Below are positions 44,397 to 56,149 of a stretch of 64,000 bases of DNA, piece by piece. The stretch's first letter is position 1. Every line of letters begins with the position of its first letter. The translations under genes and the position numbers were made by a program. This DNA is from Cladobotryum mycophilum (lineage: Eukaryota; Ascomycota; Sordariomycetes; Hypocreales; Hypocreaceae), in contig JAVFKD010000010.1 in assembly GCA_036429605.1 (NCBI GenBank), positions 682,001 through 746,000 on the forward strand. Reading direction: 5' to 3'. The notes beneath the pieces are model-generated. The model saw nothing but the letters and a program-made list of their open reading frames with translations, was not told the origin of the DNA and did no database searches.

Positions 44397-47379
44397 TCAT
44401 CCGACGTACTGCTGCGGCGTCGCCCAGGTGCTCACACCCACGGGCGCTGTGTGATCTCCAGGTGTATCGAACCAGTGGGAGCTGATTCCGTCGAAGCGGT
44501 TGAAGGAGGCGGCCAGCTGAGGCACTGTGCTGGAGATTTCGGAGAACGGGGGAAGACTGTTGGGTGTGAGAGCGGTTTCTATTATAGGAGTGAAACGAGA
44601 GTTGATGTGGGCGTGCTGATGGGCTTGGGTCTGGGTTTCGTGAGGTGGGTGGGCTGACATGTCGGCTATGGGAGCTAGACCCCGATTGTTGTTTTGGGGA
44701 GGATTGCTTGAATCGCTTGGTGCGGCTTCAGATACTGTATCTTGGACCGCTTGCACGACTTGGGCCTCGTGAGTCTCTGTGTCGACCGCTGTCTGACTTG
44801 AGTTGTCGTCAGTCGTTGGCACATCGGCCTCATTATCCCCAACGCTATTCCCCTGATCCTGCGTGCTGCCATCATTTGTCGTGGCGGCAGTAGCAGTCTC
44901 TCTTGAGATTCTGTCCTCCCATAGGTTTGATCCGGGATCACGTTGGAAGTTTTGTAGTCTCTCGAGTGTCGGTGCTGCTCTCTGATGGAGCCACTTGTTG
45001 GCTTTCCTCTGCGCTTGATCGTTTACTTTATTCTTATCGTGATCGATAAAGCACACGCATGCGCCGGGATCGTAGTAGATGGGCCACCGAATCGGAGGTG
45101 CCGCCTCATCGGGCTTGCCTTGCACCAATCTCGCGTGCTCAAATACCAGCCAGTCGTGATGCCCGTCGTCGTCGTCCCCGTCCCCATCGCCACCACCACC
45201 TTCGCGGTGCTCGTAGCGTATCCGCATCTTGTACCTACCCCCTCCGCGTGCCCAGGTTCCAGAACTCGTACGTCTTGAGGCGGAGGACGCAGCTGGACGT
45301 GGTGCTGGGGGCCAGGGGAGCGCAAGCTATGAGGAGCTGCTTGGGCTGCTTCCCCGTGTAGTCGAGCTCGACCCACTGGCTTCTGCCGCTGTTGAGCGTG
45401 ACGAGGAGGTTCATGTTTTTGCTTCCCGTGTCGATGGCGAAGAGGGCGTTTTGCATGAACTCTTGGACGGTCATGGAGTTGGCGACTGCGAGAGCGGCTC
45501 CGATACTGACTATTGAGGAGCTGTGTCCAATTGGTTAACAAGGCGATTCTTTCCTCACTTTGACAATGTTGTAATTTTCTTTTTTGTTGCATATGTGATA
45601 AATTGACATACCGAAAACCTGCCTGCCCATTCTTTGCAACCCAGTCCTCAAACGTCAAACCAGCCTTGTGTATTAATCGTTCCGCCGTCTCGCGAACGTG
45701 GCTGTTCAAGAAGCTGCCGCCGCTCAACATGACGGCCGAGTTCTTCGTCTCCCTGGAGGACCTGTTGATCTCCCTCCTTAGGGACCCCAGGGGTTTCTTG
45801 AAAGCGTCTTCGTAGAACTTTGTAGCGTAGTGCTCCAGAATGTAGATCTTCTCAAGTTTGGTCCTGTCGTCGCCGCCGCCGCCGCGGCGCTTTCGTTTCA
45901 CACCCCGTTTGGCGGGCGGTCTGGACTCGGCCTCGGGGTCCTCTATGGTACCGGAGACTTTGAAGGGTTTCCCGTCGATGGACTTTCTCTGATACCGGCG
46001 ATAATACGTCATGCAGTTTTTGACGAGAGTGGTGGAATCTTCGTCGCTCAGGTATGGATGTCTTTTCTTGACTTCCTTGGATACTTGGTCTCGAACCCAT
46101 GTCGCGTGAAGCTCAGAGCCCCCGTGCTCGCCTATGAAACACATTAGACTTGACTGTGAAGTTTCACGGAGATGTAGTAAAGGGGACATGGTGACTTACA
46201 GGTGGCCTCCCTTACTGCAAAGAATGAGAACTTGTTCTCGTCATTTGGTCTAACAATTTGAAAGGAACATGTATTCTAGAAAGTAAATGTTAAAAGAAGT
46301 TTCCCGCGAGAGGCCATGTAAAAGGTACGCACCATAGTATGCCCCCCAAAATCCCCGAGGATGAATCTCTCGATACGTTCTCGCTCCCTCTTATAGGTAT
46401 CCAGGCGAAGAAACCAGTGTCCGACAGCCTCTGACTCGTACACCATGCCCTCTGGGTATATCTGCCCACACCCCGAGTATGAGCTGTACATACATTTCCT
46501 CGAGCCAGTGATCCCAGTTCGGTGGTATGGTGATAGCAAGACGTGTGATGCGCAGCCCCTTGTTGCTTGCCCTCAAGTCGGAGGTGTCCTTGACCATCTT
46601 GAGATGCGCCTTGAAGATCTTTTGTAGGTGAGAGGTGATGCTTGTTTGTTGAATCTCGTTGCACTGCTCGTAATGTCGCCAAAAGGTATCGAGTTGGGGA
46701 ATCCTCCTTCTAATGGCCCTTAATGTTTTCTCGTCTCCATCTTCATAGTGCTGGCAGGCTCTGATGAAATAGCAGTACATCTTGAGAGGTAGAGTGAGGT
46801 CATGGGTATTGGTGGCGTAGGCAAGACAAGCCTCGGGAGGCTCACCTAGTCGAAAGGGTAGCGCAAGGGACGGGAAGTCGCAGGAGTTTGACGCATCTTC
46901 GCCGGGGATCTCGGGGCTCACGATGACTGGGGCAACGTCGGTTCTGCCTTTCCAGTCGAGGCTCACGAAGCTCGCGCGAGTGGCGGTCATGCCAACATCG
47001 AGACCCAGCACGCTTGACTATGAGTCAGCATCTTGATGATACGATTGAAGTAACTGTCATACATGACAGCTTCATAACTGAAAAGGATTGTAACTCACGC
47101 CTCACCAAGAGAGGGGGATGCATCATTGAGCCTGGCATCATTCACCCGAGGCAACGTTGGCCGTTGTAGTAGAGGAGGTGGCTGTCGCGCTGAAGAAGCA
47201 TTAAGCTGATTGGATGTAGTAGCTGAAGGAAGCCGAGGAGGAGAAGTGGATACAGAAGTAGATGCAGAGGCGTAAGAGGAAGGTGTAGGAGCAGGCTTTC
47301 GGATTGAAGACTTGGTAATACCACCACGACGTCTCGCCGGTGAGAAGAGTGTCTGGGAAGAACCTGGTCGAGCCTCCAT
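44397..47379 (-). CDS. HSP70/HSPA12-like actin-fold ATPase, copy A (two frameshifts as assembled)
   Basis: Five exons: 47379-47099, 47012-46333, 46275-46200, 46131-45612 and 45520-44397, about 894 aa once two frame breaks are allowed. The exon 2 start uses an AAG acceptor. Actin/HSP70 nucleotide-binding marks: phosphate-1 loop VLGLDVGMTATRASFV at exon 2 start, phosphate-2 loop FILGDFGGHTM at its end, and adenosine-type AVMLSGGSFLNSHV in exon 4. The C-terminal ~370 residues are not the HSP70 peptide-binding domain: they carry FWNLG, RIRYEH, RWPIYYDPGACVCFIDHD and a long Ser/Thr/Gln-rich disordered tail. Frame breaks: near 46466 (apparent loss of one TA from a TATATA) and near 45239 (G run of five). 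Both could be assembly errors. The gene is paralogous to copy B, 1.6 kb upstream in its transcription direction, with every exon boundary conserved. Confidence 0.8.
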
Positions 47380-49009
47380 GGCCAATAAATTAACTTATAC
47401 GACAAGAAATGAAAAGTGCCGGGCAAGAGGATCCTCTGATTCGCAAAAAAGTCTTAGTGAAAATGAGTTATGGTGGTAAATTGAAGCTTCAACTAACACG
47501 AAACTCCTTGCGCCTAAATACAAACAAACAGACAACCAACCCCAGTTTTGTACATGCACCCTCCAGACAAGCCCCTCTAAAATATGAAGAGTAGCATCGT
47601 CTCTGTCAGGGGTAAGTTTCGTCATTTATTTTTATAAACATCTCCTCGCATACCTTTTTGGGAGTCTGCCTTACCCTTTTTTCTGTCTTTTTCTTGTTGC
47701 TGCGCCCAGTGGTCGCTCTCTGTTGGCCGAGGAGGTCGGATACCACTGCTTCATGCGGCCGTGTTAGTGAAGCCTGGCCATGCTCCATGACACGATGAGA
47801 ACAATATGTGATGGAAATATATATTTGCTACTTAAAAAAGGCCTCGGAATTATATTTATTCTACATCAATGATGGCTCCAACCATATCGCAATTTTCCAC
47901 TCCCTCACATCGTATTTCCTTGATTTCTTACCATTTATTCTGGCCTCTGTTGTCGCACGGTTCGTACCCTGGTCAAGTCCAGGTGGTTAACAGCCCCTCC
48001 CTGCAAACAAAGTCACCTGCACGTACGACCAACAACGATGTTTCACAGTCCCATATTGGACAGCCCTTTTCTCTTTATGCGTGAACAACGCTAACCTAAG
48101 AAGAAAGAAGAAAGAAGAAAAATGAGCAGAGAGTGGTGGAAATCTGTTGGAAAGGATCCATGTGATGACACAGGTGAGGCTTTCTTTGTGCTACTTGGTA
48201 ACCAATCAATTCGAACGTTGGCCTTGATGCTGGTCAGGTAGGGTTACTACGCAGGGGAGAGTTGCATGAGGCTGTAAGCAACTAATAGATGAGGAAATGA
48301 TTCAACATCAGGAGGTTTCTATAATAAGAAATATGTAGTTCTCGTAGGACTTTTGAGAAAGAAAATGGTGGTGGTGTGTGTGACAGTGCATGCAACTGTT
48401 AGTCCTTCAAATAAGGGGGGCTCTGAGCTGCCTGTCATACCGTCTCAGAGGAGGGCTGATCTCTTCTTTTTTAAAAGAAAACAAGGAATTACATCGGCCG
48501 TATTAAAGAAAGATTGAAATGCTATTAGTAGTGGTATGTTAATCTCTCTGGCGGATGAACCCCTGTTATTAGTGGCTTTTCGCAGCGTGGATTTGGAGTG
48601 ATTGATTAGGGTCTATTCATGTCTGTGGCACAGAAATTTTGCACTGACAGAGAATCCTACATTCACCAATGCAACTTATTTATAAATTAGGTAGTACGTC
48701 TTGTACACTGGATGAGTTTATTCCACCCCCAGTGGTACTAGCTCTTGTGTTATTCTTTGCCCTGGCTACCAACCATGGGTTGAGACTTGGCTTTGCCCCT
48801 TTATTGTGTAAGCCAATAGCAGGTATCAAGGCACCCAGGGGATATGGGCTGCTTGAAGTTATATAACCTCCTTTACTTCCAGCTAATTAAACCTCAAGAT
48901 CCATTAAGGCTATTCAAATTTTGAATGACTAGTAAATGTATTGCTGCCTATCTTCATGAACATCGTGAATTCGTTAAAGTATTACACAACTAAAGAATCC
49001 CCACATCTT
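47380..49009. other. Intergenic between HSP70-like copies; upstream block shared with copy B
   Basis: No gene is supported. The part at about 47690-48030 is similar, in the same order, to 52350-52690 upstream of copy B: a CTTGTTAGTGA/TGTTAGTGA..CTGGCCAT.CTCCAT block and a GGTGGTTAACA block. The duplication therefore included several hundred bp of 5' flank. Confidence 0.5.
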
Positions 49010-52000
49010 CTAAAGGTGGACTGTAAAGAGAGGTTGAGAAGAGGAAAGTACATGGGGGGCAATCACAGCATCGCTGCCGCGCGCTGGTGGTTGCATGTGG
49101 GCTGTTCCTAAGTCTAGAGGTTGTTTTAGTGATTTGTTGTTAGTCCCGTTAAAGTAACGGAAAATGCCAGGTTTTCCCGAGTTTATGTTTTCGGGAGTGT
49201 CCTTCTGCATATCGTCAGGTACTAAAGGTTGAGTGAAAACACTGGAGGGGTGCGTGTTCATGTTCTGGAGCTCTTGGCTCTCAGTAGAAGTTGGCATATC
49301 GTTGGAGGGTTCTAGGTCTGGGTCCTGAATTGGAGGTTGACAAAACGAAGGTCCTGGGGAGGCTGTAGTATTGATTCGGTCGGTAGTTTGATCTCTTTCA
49401 GAAACGTCCACTATTGCGCTGATCCTCATTATATTCGAGCTATTCACGATCGCTGTACGCTCAGTGTTGCTGGGTCTAGGTTGATTGCTCTCATCACTCC
49501 GCTCATTGTTGTCTGTAGCGGCAAATAAGCCCTTTGCGATTCTGTGCTCCCACAGGTTCGTATCCGGGTTGCTCTGGGAATCCTGCCACTCCTCAATCGC
49601 CTCCCGGAACTCCTCATCCAGGAATATGTTGGCCTCTTTCTGCGCGGTTCTATTTTCCCCAATCTGCTCATGATCAACGAGGCACACGTGTGCACCAGGG
49701 TTATAGTAGATGAGCCATCGAATCTCGGGCCCCTTTTCAAATCCTTCACGCCCAAGTTTTTCCTGTTCCAACACGAGCCAGTCGTAGTGTTTGTCGCCCC
49801 AAACATGTTCATACCTCATCCTTATTCTGTATTTCCCGCTCTTCCTCGGCCCCAAGTTCCAGAACTGATGGGCGCCGAAGCGAGTAATGGTGTCGGGATC
49901 ATCATTAGGTGCCAGAGGAGCACATACAATTTTAAATCCCTTGGGTAAGTCTCCTGTACAATCGAGCGTGATAGGCTGACTTCGTCCCTCGCGAAAGATG
50001 ATTGGGAGTTTCTCGTCTATACCTTCTCTATCTATAGCGAAGACGGCCCTTTTCATATATTCTTGGACTGTGATCGTTTGGGCTGCAGCAAGTGCAACTC
50101 CCTTGCTCACGATTGACGAGCTGGTTGAGCTTAGTAACAGATTCTTCGACTTTATAGGATTCGACGAGTATAAGGAAAACTGGTGTGATGACATACCGGT
50201 ACGTTGTCTGTCTACTTTCTTTCACCCAATCCTTGTATGTCAGACCGGAAGCCTCTATCGCTTTCTTTGCCATGTCCTCAATGTTTGCGTTCATGAAACC
50301 ACCGCCGGTCAATACAACAAGCGACTGCTTTGCCTCTGAAGCTGACTCTTTCAACGTCGCTTCGAGCCTCTTGAGTGCGTTTTGATATGCCTCCTCAAAG
50401 TAATCGGAAGCATCTTCGTTTGAGATTAGCAGATCCTTCCGAATCTTCCTCACGCGACTATCGCCGTCATCATCGTCGTCGTGCCTTCTTCTCTTCCGAA
50501 TCCCCCTTTGGGAATCGGGTGGGGGTGTGGAGTTGAGCATGGGTTCCTCCATGATTGTGGAAACCCTGAATTCCTGTCCATTAATTTTAGATCTGACATT
50601 ATCACAATAATCAGACATGAAACCCTTGATGAGTGCGTTTGAACCCTCCGGGCTGAGCTGTGGGAATTGTTGTTTGACTTGTTCAGCCACTTGGTCCCTA
50701 ACCCGTATTGCATGGATCTCGGAGCCTCCATGCTCACCTGTTCAAATTACATTGGTTAGTTAATATATTACAGGTTGCTGAAGCTGAGATAGATTCTCCA
50801 AAAACAAAAAGAAGAAGACGAAGAAAGAAAGAAAAAAAAACACCTACATTCGGTATCTCTGACGGCATAGAAAGAGACCCTTTTGCTGTCCTTGTCTCGC
50901 ACAACTTGAAAGGAAGAAATACTCTGCATACTCGGGTTAGACGACCCCCACTCAAGGTATATATAATGAGATAGCAATGCTCACCATTGTATGCGCTCCG
51001 AGGTCAACGACGATATATCTCTCGTAACGCTCCTCGCGTCTCTGAAAAGTGTCATAACCTAAGAGCCAGTGACCGATACCTTCGGTTTCATATATAAAGT
51101 ATATGTGTTCTGGTAGAATATCAACCCAAATCTTCCTAAGGTACTTCAAAAGATCATTTTCCAGCCTCCTGTCCCAGTTTGAAGGGATTGCGATGGAAAG
51201 TCGGATGATACGCAAACCCATCACCCTTGCCACATGATCGGAAGCTTCTTTGATGGTGCTAAGGTGTTCCAAGAAGATCTTTTCCAGGTGATCTATAATT
51301 TTTCCCTGAGTTTCCCGACTATTCGTCTCGAAATGCCGCCAGAATGTGTTCACCTGTGGAATTCTTCTAATGGCTGTTACATACTCGCGCGAGTCGGGCG
51401 TATCTTTTTGATATTGTTCCCAAGCTCCGCGGACATAAAGAATCATCTTGGAAGACAAAGTAATGTCTTGTGTGTCGGTGGTATAAGTCAGACACTGCTT
51501 TGGGGGAAGGTCGAGTCGGAAGGGCATGGCCTGGGACGGGATATCGAATTTGTTGGAGGCGCCGCTGATTTCTTCTTCTGGCTCTACTACACGTACTCGA
51601 GGATCGATTCCGTCTTTTGCATCAAGGCTCACGCAGGTTGCACGACTAGCCGTCGTACCTAGGTGCACACCTAACACACTTGGGTACTCGTCAGCAACTC
51701 GATGGTTCAGTGGGGCGACTTTCGGTTGATGCATGATAAAAGACAGCCAAACAAGAAAAGAGGGTTGAAACTTACGATTCAACAAGAGACGGCGAACTTT
51801 GCTTTGAGTGGAGGATCGTCGGCCGTGATGGCGATGGAGGAAGCAACGGGCGTAAGGAAGAAGCAGTAGCAGAACCCATATTAGGGGAAGTAGGAGGAAT
51901 AGGACAGCCTATAGGTGTGGAGGCAGATGCAAAGGCTGGAACAGTATCAGGCATTCGTGTTAACGGCCTCGAGGCATTGCCACGACGTCGAGTTGCGGAG

Positions 52001-52035
52001 GGTGCCTCCCGAGATGCTTTTAACCGGCCCTCCAT
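49010..52035 (-). CDS. HSP70/HSPA12-like actin-fold ATPase, copy B (intact)
   Basis: Five exons give 893 aa in one uninterrupted frame: 52035-51776, 51678-50985, 50923-50848, 50737-50197 and 50120-49010. Residues 1-86 are a low-complexity Ser/Pro/Arg-rich N-terminus. VLGVHLGTTASRATCV (~88-103) is the phosphate-1 loop, YIVVDLGAHTM (~308-318) the phosphate-2 loop and VVLTGGGFMNANI (~483-496) the adenosine motif, so an HSP70/actin-type ATPase fold is present. Residues ~525-690 hold a conserved module (FWNLGPR, RIRMRYEH, DWLVLEQ, RWLIYYNPGAHVCLVDHE), followed by a disordered ~200-residue tail. An acidic HDDDDDGD run follows RKRRR near 430. Exon 3 is 76 nt in both copies, and intron 1 ends in AAG in both. 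The HSPA12-like fungal proteins are expanded and mostly uncharacterised; ATP binding is well supported, the client or partner unknown. Confidence 0.88.
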
Positions 52036-53612
52036 AGCCAATAGGCCTGCAAATAAATAGAGAAAGAATTGGTATCTGGTCGAAAGATGTGTTGTAATCT
52101 GGTCATTTACAACTGAAGGGAGTCGAGAGACATTTATATACTTGCATACAAGAACAGGAAACCAGCTACCTACCTACCTACTACAACAGAGCCTCAGAGC
52201 TAACCCAAAAGATTTCCCCTCCCGAAGGGGGAAATTTCACTTCATCCTTTGCCTTTCCTATTTTGGCCTTTTCCTCTTTTGGACGTTTTTGTCTCTTTCG
52301 TTTTCTAGTCCGCCTCGCCCTACTTTCTTACCAATGGTGGATGAGGTGTGTCTCGCTGTGTTGGTTGTCTGCAACAAGCCTGATACCCAGTTTTCTCGCC
52401 GCCTTGTTAGTGATCACTGGCCATCCTCCATTACGCAGCACGCCCAAGAAATGAAAAGAACACAGCCTATAACACGATTTGGACACCTATGGATGTTTTT
52501 TCTGTCCCTTGTGCGCTCTTGCGGTTCTCCTCCAACTTTTCTGTTTGCTATATCTCCTTTGGTTGTTTCTGAAGATATATTTGAGCCTACCTTCTTTGAC
52601 GGCGCGCGCACCATGGCCAACTCGGGGTGGTTAACAATCCACCCTTGCTCACCAAGTCTACAGCGTGCAAAACCGCCAACCCTTGCATTACTTCTCTGGA
52701 GGGAACAACGCTAGGCCTATTAAAGTGCTGTGATAGAGACCCCTGGAAACACTTCGAAAATGAACACACAGTTGAGGCTTTTCTTGTGGGGCGTATTAAC
52801 CAATCGATCGACTTCGTAGCCGCCCTACATTATCAACAGGGTTGCAGTGGGCGGTGGAGTCGAGAACCCCTGACTCAGATGGAATTTACAAAGCAAAACC
52901 ATCTCCTAACTTCTTTTTTTATAAAAATATTTACCTTTTTAGAACCTTGGAAGGATTAGAATACTTGTAAACTAACTTTTTAGCGCTGACATAGGGTTTA
53001 TACGAGGAGAAAACATAGCGACTACAGGTTATCACTCATTTAAAATACATTGGTAGGCCGTCAACACCCTCATGGACTCTGCATTTAGTATAACGGAAAA
53101 GAGGGCTGTTCTTACTTGTCTATAGCAGGGCCTTATGGTGCGGCTATCTAAGACTACTCTGGCACTTATAGTTTATACGACTGCAAAGAGATTTGTTTCA
53201 TACTCTCCATTCACTCCTAAGGAGCTGTTTTCTAGAATTTTATACAATTCTTTCAGTCAAGCCCGTCGAGTTATAAGCCCTCCGGGCTATCTCAAGCCTT
53301 TAAATAAGCAATAAAGCATATTATACCCGAAATGTTCTAATAATGTAGCCCTCAAGTCCTTTGACTATTTTGTATATCTACCAACTGTCTCCTCTGTACC
53401 ATAAACGTGTGGCGAGAGCCTTGTTTAGATGGATATGTAAGCTTAGAAGGGTATACCCTCCTTACGTTGGCGCAAGTAAATAAAGTAAGTGAAACAATGC
53501 TCCTATTTTGTTTTCATCTCCACATCTTTCATTTGTCGCATATATAACCCTTGATCCATTCCATCGCAAACATTTCTAGCTGTATCTGGCTCTACTCTGA
53601 GATAACATCCCC
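52036..53612. other. Intergenic between HSP70-like copy B and the P-loop ATPase
   Basis: Holds the promoter of copy B, including the block shared with copy A (about 52350-52690), and the 3' flank of the P-loop ATPase gene. A plus-strand frame at 52142-52714 (190 codons) overlaps the shared block. The same frame is not kept in the other copy, so I do not call it a gene. Confidence 0.45.
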
Positions 53613-55313
53613 TCACGCAGCCATGATGCTTCCACCTCCATCAGCGGTCACCCGTCTTCTGACCAGCACCTTCATCACACTGTCGCCAAGGCGGACCAGA
53701 CGACTACCAGTTAGTTGATCCGTTCTCCCAATGACTGCGTTCGGAGCAAACACCAAGGCCTCGCCCGTCCGAAGATTCACAATCTTGGAAAAGAGTTCGT
53801 CCGCTGAAGAGAAGGAATAGCAAGGAGATAACTTTGCCTTTGTTCTCTGCGCCTCCGTAATTCCGTTTTGGTTCCTTTTAGTGCCCTGTGCTAACGCTGC
53901 CTCGAGAGCAGAGCTGCCTGCCAGATGCTGTCGTAGGCTTTGCAGCCAAACTGGCGACGTGAAGCGATGAACAATAGTCACGGAGCATAAATCTAGAAGC
54001 TTGGGGGATATGGTTGGCTCCTGGGTTGAGATAATGACTCGGGCGCCTAGATGGCGTTGCTGTCGAATAATTGAGAGCAGAGATTCCGTCAGAGCACGGC
54101 ACTCGACGCCATCCAGCATGTATTTGTGAGCTTCGTCTAGAGCAATGACGCGTCCAATCTTCGTATCTTGCTCCAAGAAGATGCCGAGACAAATGTTAAA
54201 GAGCAGACAGGCTGTCTCTGCGGTGACGCAGGGACACGACAAATCGACAATCGTAAGTGTACCAGCCTATGTCACACAATTAACGTTAGACAAGAAATCT
54301 TGAGAACCATGGAAGGCTTTGCTTACCGCCGGGGTCCAGTCGTTGCCCTTTTCTTGCCCAAAAGAAGCATTGTTCGTCTTGTTTTTCTTTTTGCCATTCT
54401 TGGATGGAATAGGCATGTCGGGAACAGCCTGTGCCTTCACCATGAAACTCTCCAAATTATCTAGTCGCTGCTGCAACGGCCCTAGCTGCCCGCCCGTCAA
54501 AGTCTCTGCCGCTATAGCCCTCTTGAAAGCGGAATAGCTAAATGGTTGATCTGTTAGCTGCTGCTCTCTTCTCAAGTCACGCAGAATCCGCTCCACGGTG
54601 TGGAGATAGAGTGGCATTCCGCCGCCCTGGACGGAGCTGACGGCCATCAAATCTCTCATACGTCTGGTGTTGAGATCAGATTCGTTGAGAAGAAGCTCTT
54701 CGACAGTGACATTGGGGAGTTTGCTATAAATTTTCTTCTGACTGTTAGCTGCGAAAGGGAATAAAGTCCCATCAGACTTGAGCGGGAGTAGTACCTTTAG
54801 ATTTCTGATATTGGTGGGTGGGCACAAGACTTTGACTTTGATATCAGGGTTAGACGACAGATATGCTGCCTCGCAAGGTGCGCCGCCCTTGTCCGAGATG
54901 AAGGTGTCGTAATGAAAGACGAGACCAGTGAGAGGTCGGGGCAGGACACTGCCCTCGTGTGCAAGCAAACAATTCTCCAGGATAGTGCTCAACGTATGGC
55001 TCTTCCCGGAGCCTTGGCTGCCACATATGAACATGCTCGAAGGTGCCGCCACATTGTAGAGGATGCGACGGTCGGGTTCCGTGGCCGCTCTCAGTATCTG
55101 CGTTGGTACCGGATCGATCTTGGTAATGTTCAACGCGAGAACTCCAAATTGTGTGAGCGCACCGCTGGGTTTCTGAAGCCTGTTCTGGTTGCCTTGTTTT
55201 GTGCCATCCCGAACCGCCTGCGTGAAAAGCGGAGTGGTATTGATCTCGTCTTGTTCGAGGTCGAGAATGAAGTCGAAAAGGTCTACAAATTTGTTTGACA
55301 TTAGTGCAGCCAT
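53613..55313 (-). CDS. HerA/FtsK-like P-loop ATPase
   Basis: Exon 1 55313-54327 and exon 2 54266-53613, with a 60-bp intron; 546 aa. The ATG at 55313 is chosen because the frame further upstream is only a TG repeat. Walker A GSQGSGKSHT at 98-107, preceded by PSSMFICG; a Lys-rich spacer (GKKKNKTN) before the intron; then AGTLTIVDLSCPCV and Walker B GRVIALDEAHKYM (Asp373, Glu374). Next is LGARVIISTQEP, the sensor-like STQxP motif common to HerA/VirB4/TraD-type hexameric DNA pumps. This order and the DEAH/STQEP pair support the HerA-FtsK superfamily rather than AAA+ or STAND. Bacterial and archaeal relatives act with nucleases in DNA-end processing or defence; the fungal members' role is not known to me. 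No transmembrane segment is seen. It is codirectional with the two HSP70-like genes. Confidence 0.75.
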
Positions 55314-55377
55314 GATGTCTGAAAGATGTGCTTGACTTATGGCCACGTTTGTTGAGAGTTGAGGGATGATATATATA

Positions 55378-55378
<1 letters not shown>

Positions 55379-55408
<30 letters not shown>
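55379..55408. repeat. (GT)n microsatellite
   Basis: About fourteen GT units on the + strand, 66 bp upstream of the P-loop ATPase start codon and so in or near its leader/promoter. Confidence 0.95.
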
Positions 55409-55410
<2 letters not shown>

Positions 55411-56149
55411 CTGGATGTTTGTAATGAGGGGATTGCGTGCCCGGTCATTAGAGAGGCCTCACAGCCTTATGCACATAATTCCCTGACTAATATATTTATT
55501 TTTGGTACCCCATATCTCACACAGGTGGAGTGAGTAGGGTTAACTGCGTCCTGTCGACGAATCGTCGTCTTTTGCCGCTGGCATTGCGAGACAAGGCTGT
55601 CGCACATGTGATCCTGCGGTATCTAGAATCACTGTAATTAGAGACTCACACTGCATGGAAGGCCTGCGACATGGTGTGGCTGGGGTGTATGTAGGCGGGA
55701 GGCCGACCAACAGGTCATTCATGCATGACAAGGCAGACTGTCCTTCTACGCGCCCGCTTAGTACTAAAAGGCTACTTGGTGTGTAGACCGTGGGTTTTTC
55801 GACATCCATGTTTGTGGATTAGAATTGGTGTGATACGCCAATGCGTTGATATGAGCTGTTGATGTTGTGAATATGCCAAAGAGAAGATGGGTCTCGCAAC
55901 AAACATACTCCCGGCCACCACCACCTCAGTAGATGTAATATTTTTTGGTCGAAAATGAAATGGTATTGCCATTTATATGAATATCATTTATTCTAGAATA
56001 AACAACTATCAGATTCTGCCTCGAAGTGCATGCGAACTCTCTGATGATCTCGCTACAACATTAGTACATCCAAGCAAGATCGATTCTCAAGCAGGGCAGC
56101 ATCCCGATCAAGTCTAGTCATCAAGTCTATCAATCAATCAATCAAGTAA
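55409..56149. other. Intergenic, no gene recognised
   Basis: Upstream of the P-loop ATPase gene. A minus-strand frame at 55540-55809 (89 codons, ATG start) has plausible composition but no recognisable domain and is not called. The region ends where composition falls into the AT-rich block. Confidence 0.35.

Noticed and set aside
52142..52714. A 190-codon plus-strand frame upstream of HSP70-like copy B
   Set aside because: It overlaps the block duplicated upstream of copy A, where the frame is not preserved, so the conservation is not protein-level.
55540..55809. An 89-codon minus-strand ORF with an ATG
   Set aside because: No recognisable domain and no conservation evidence; too short to call.
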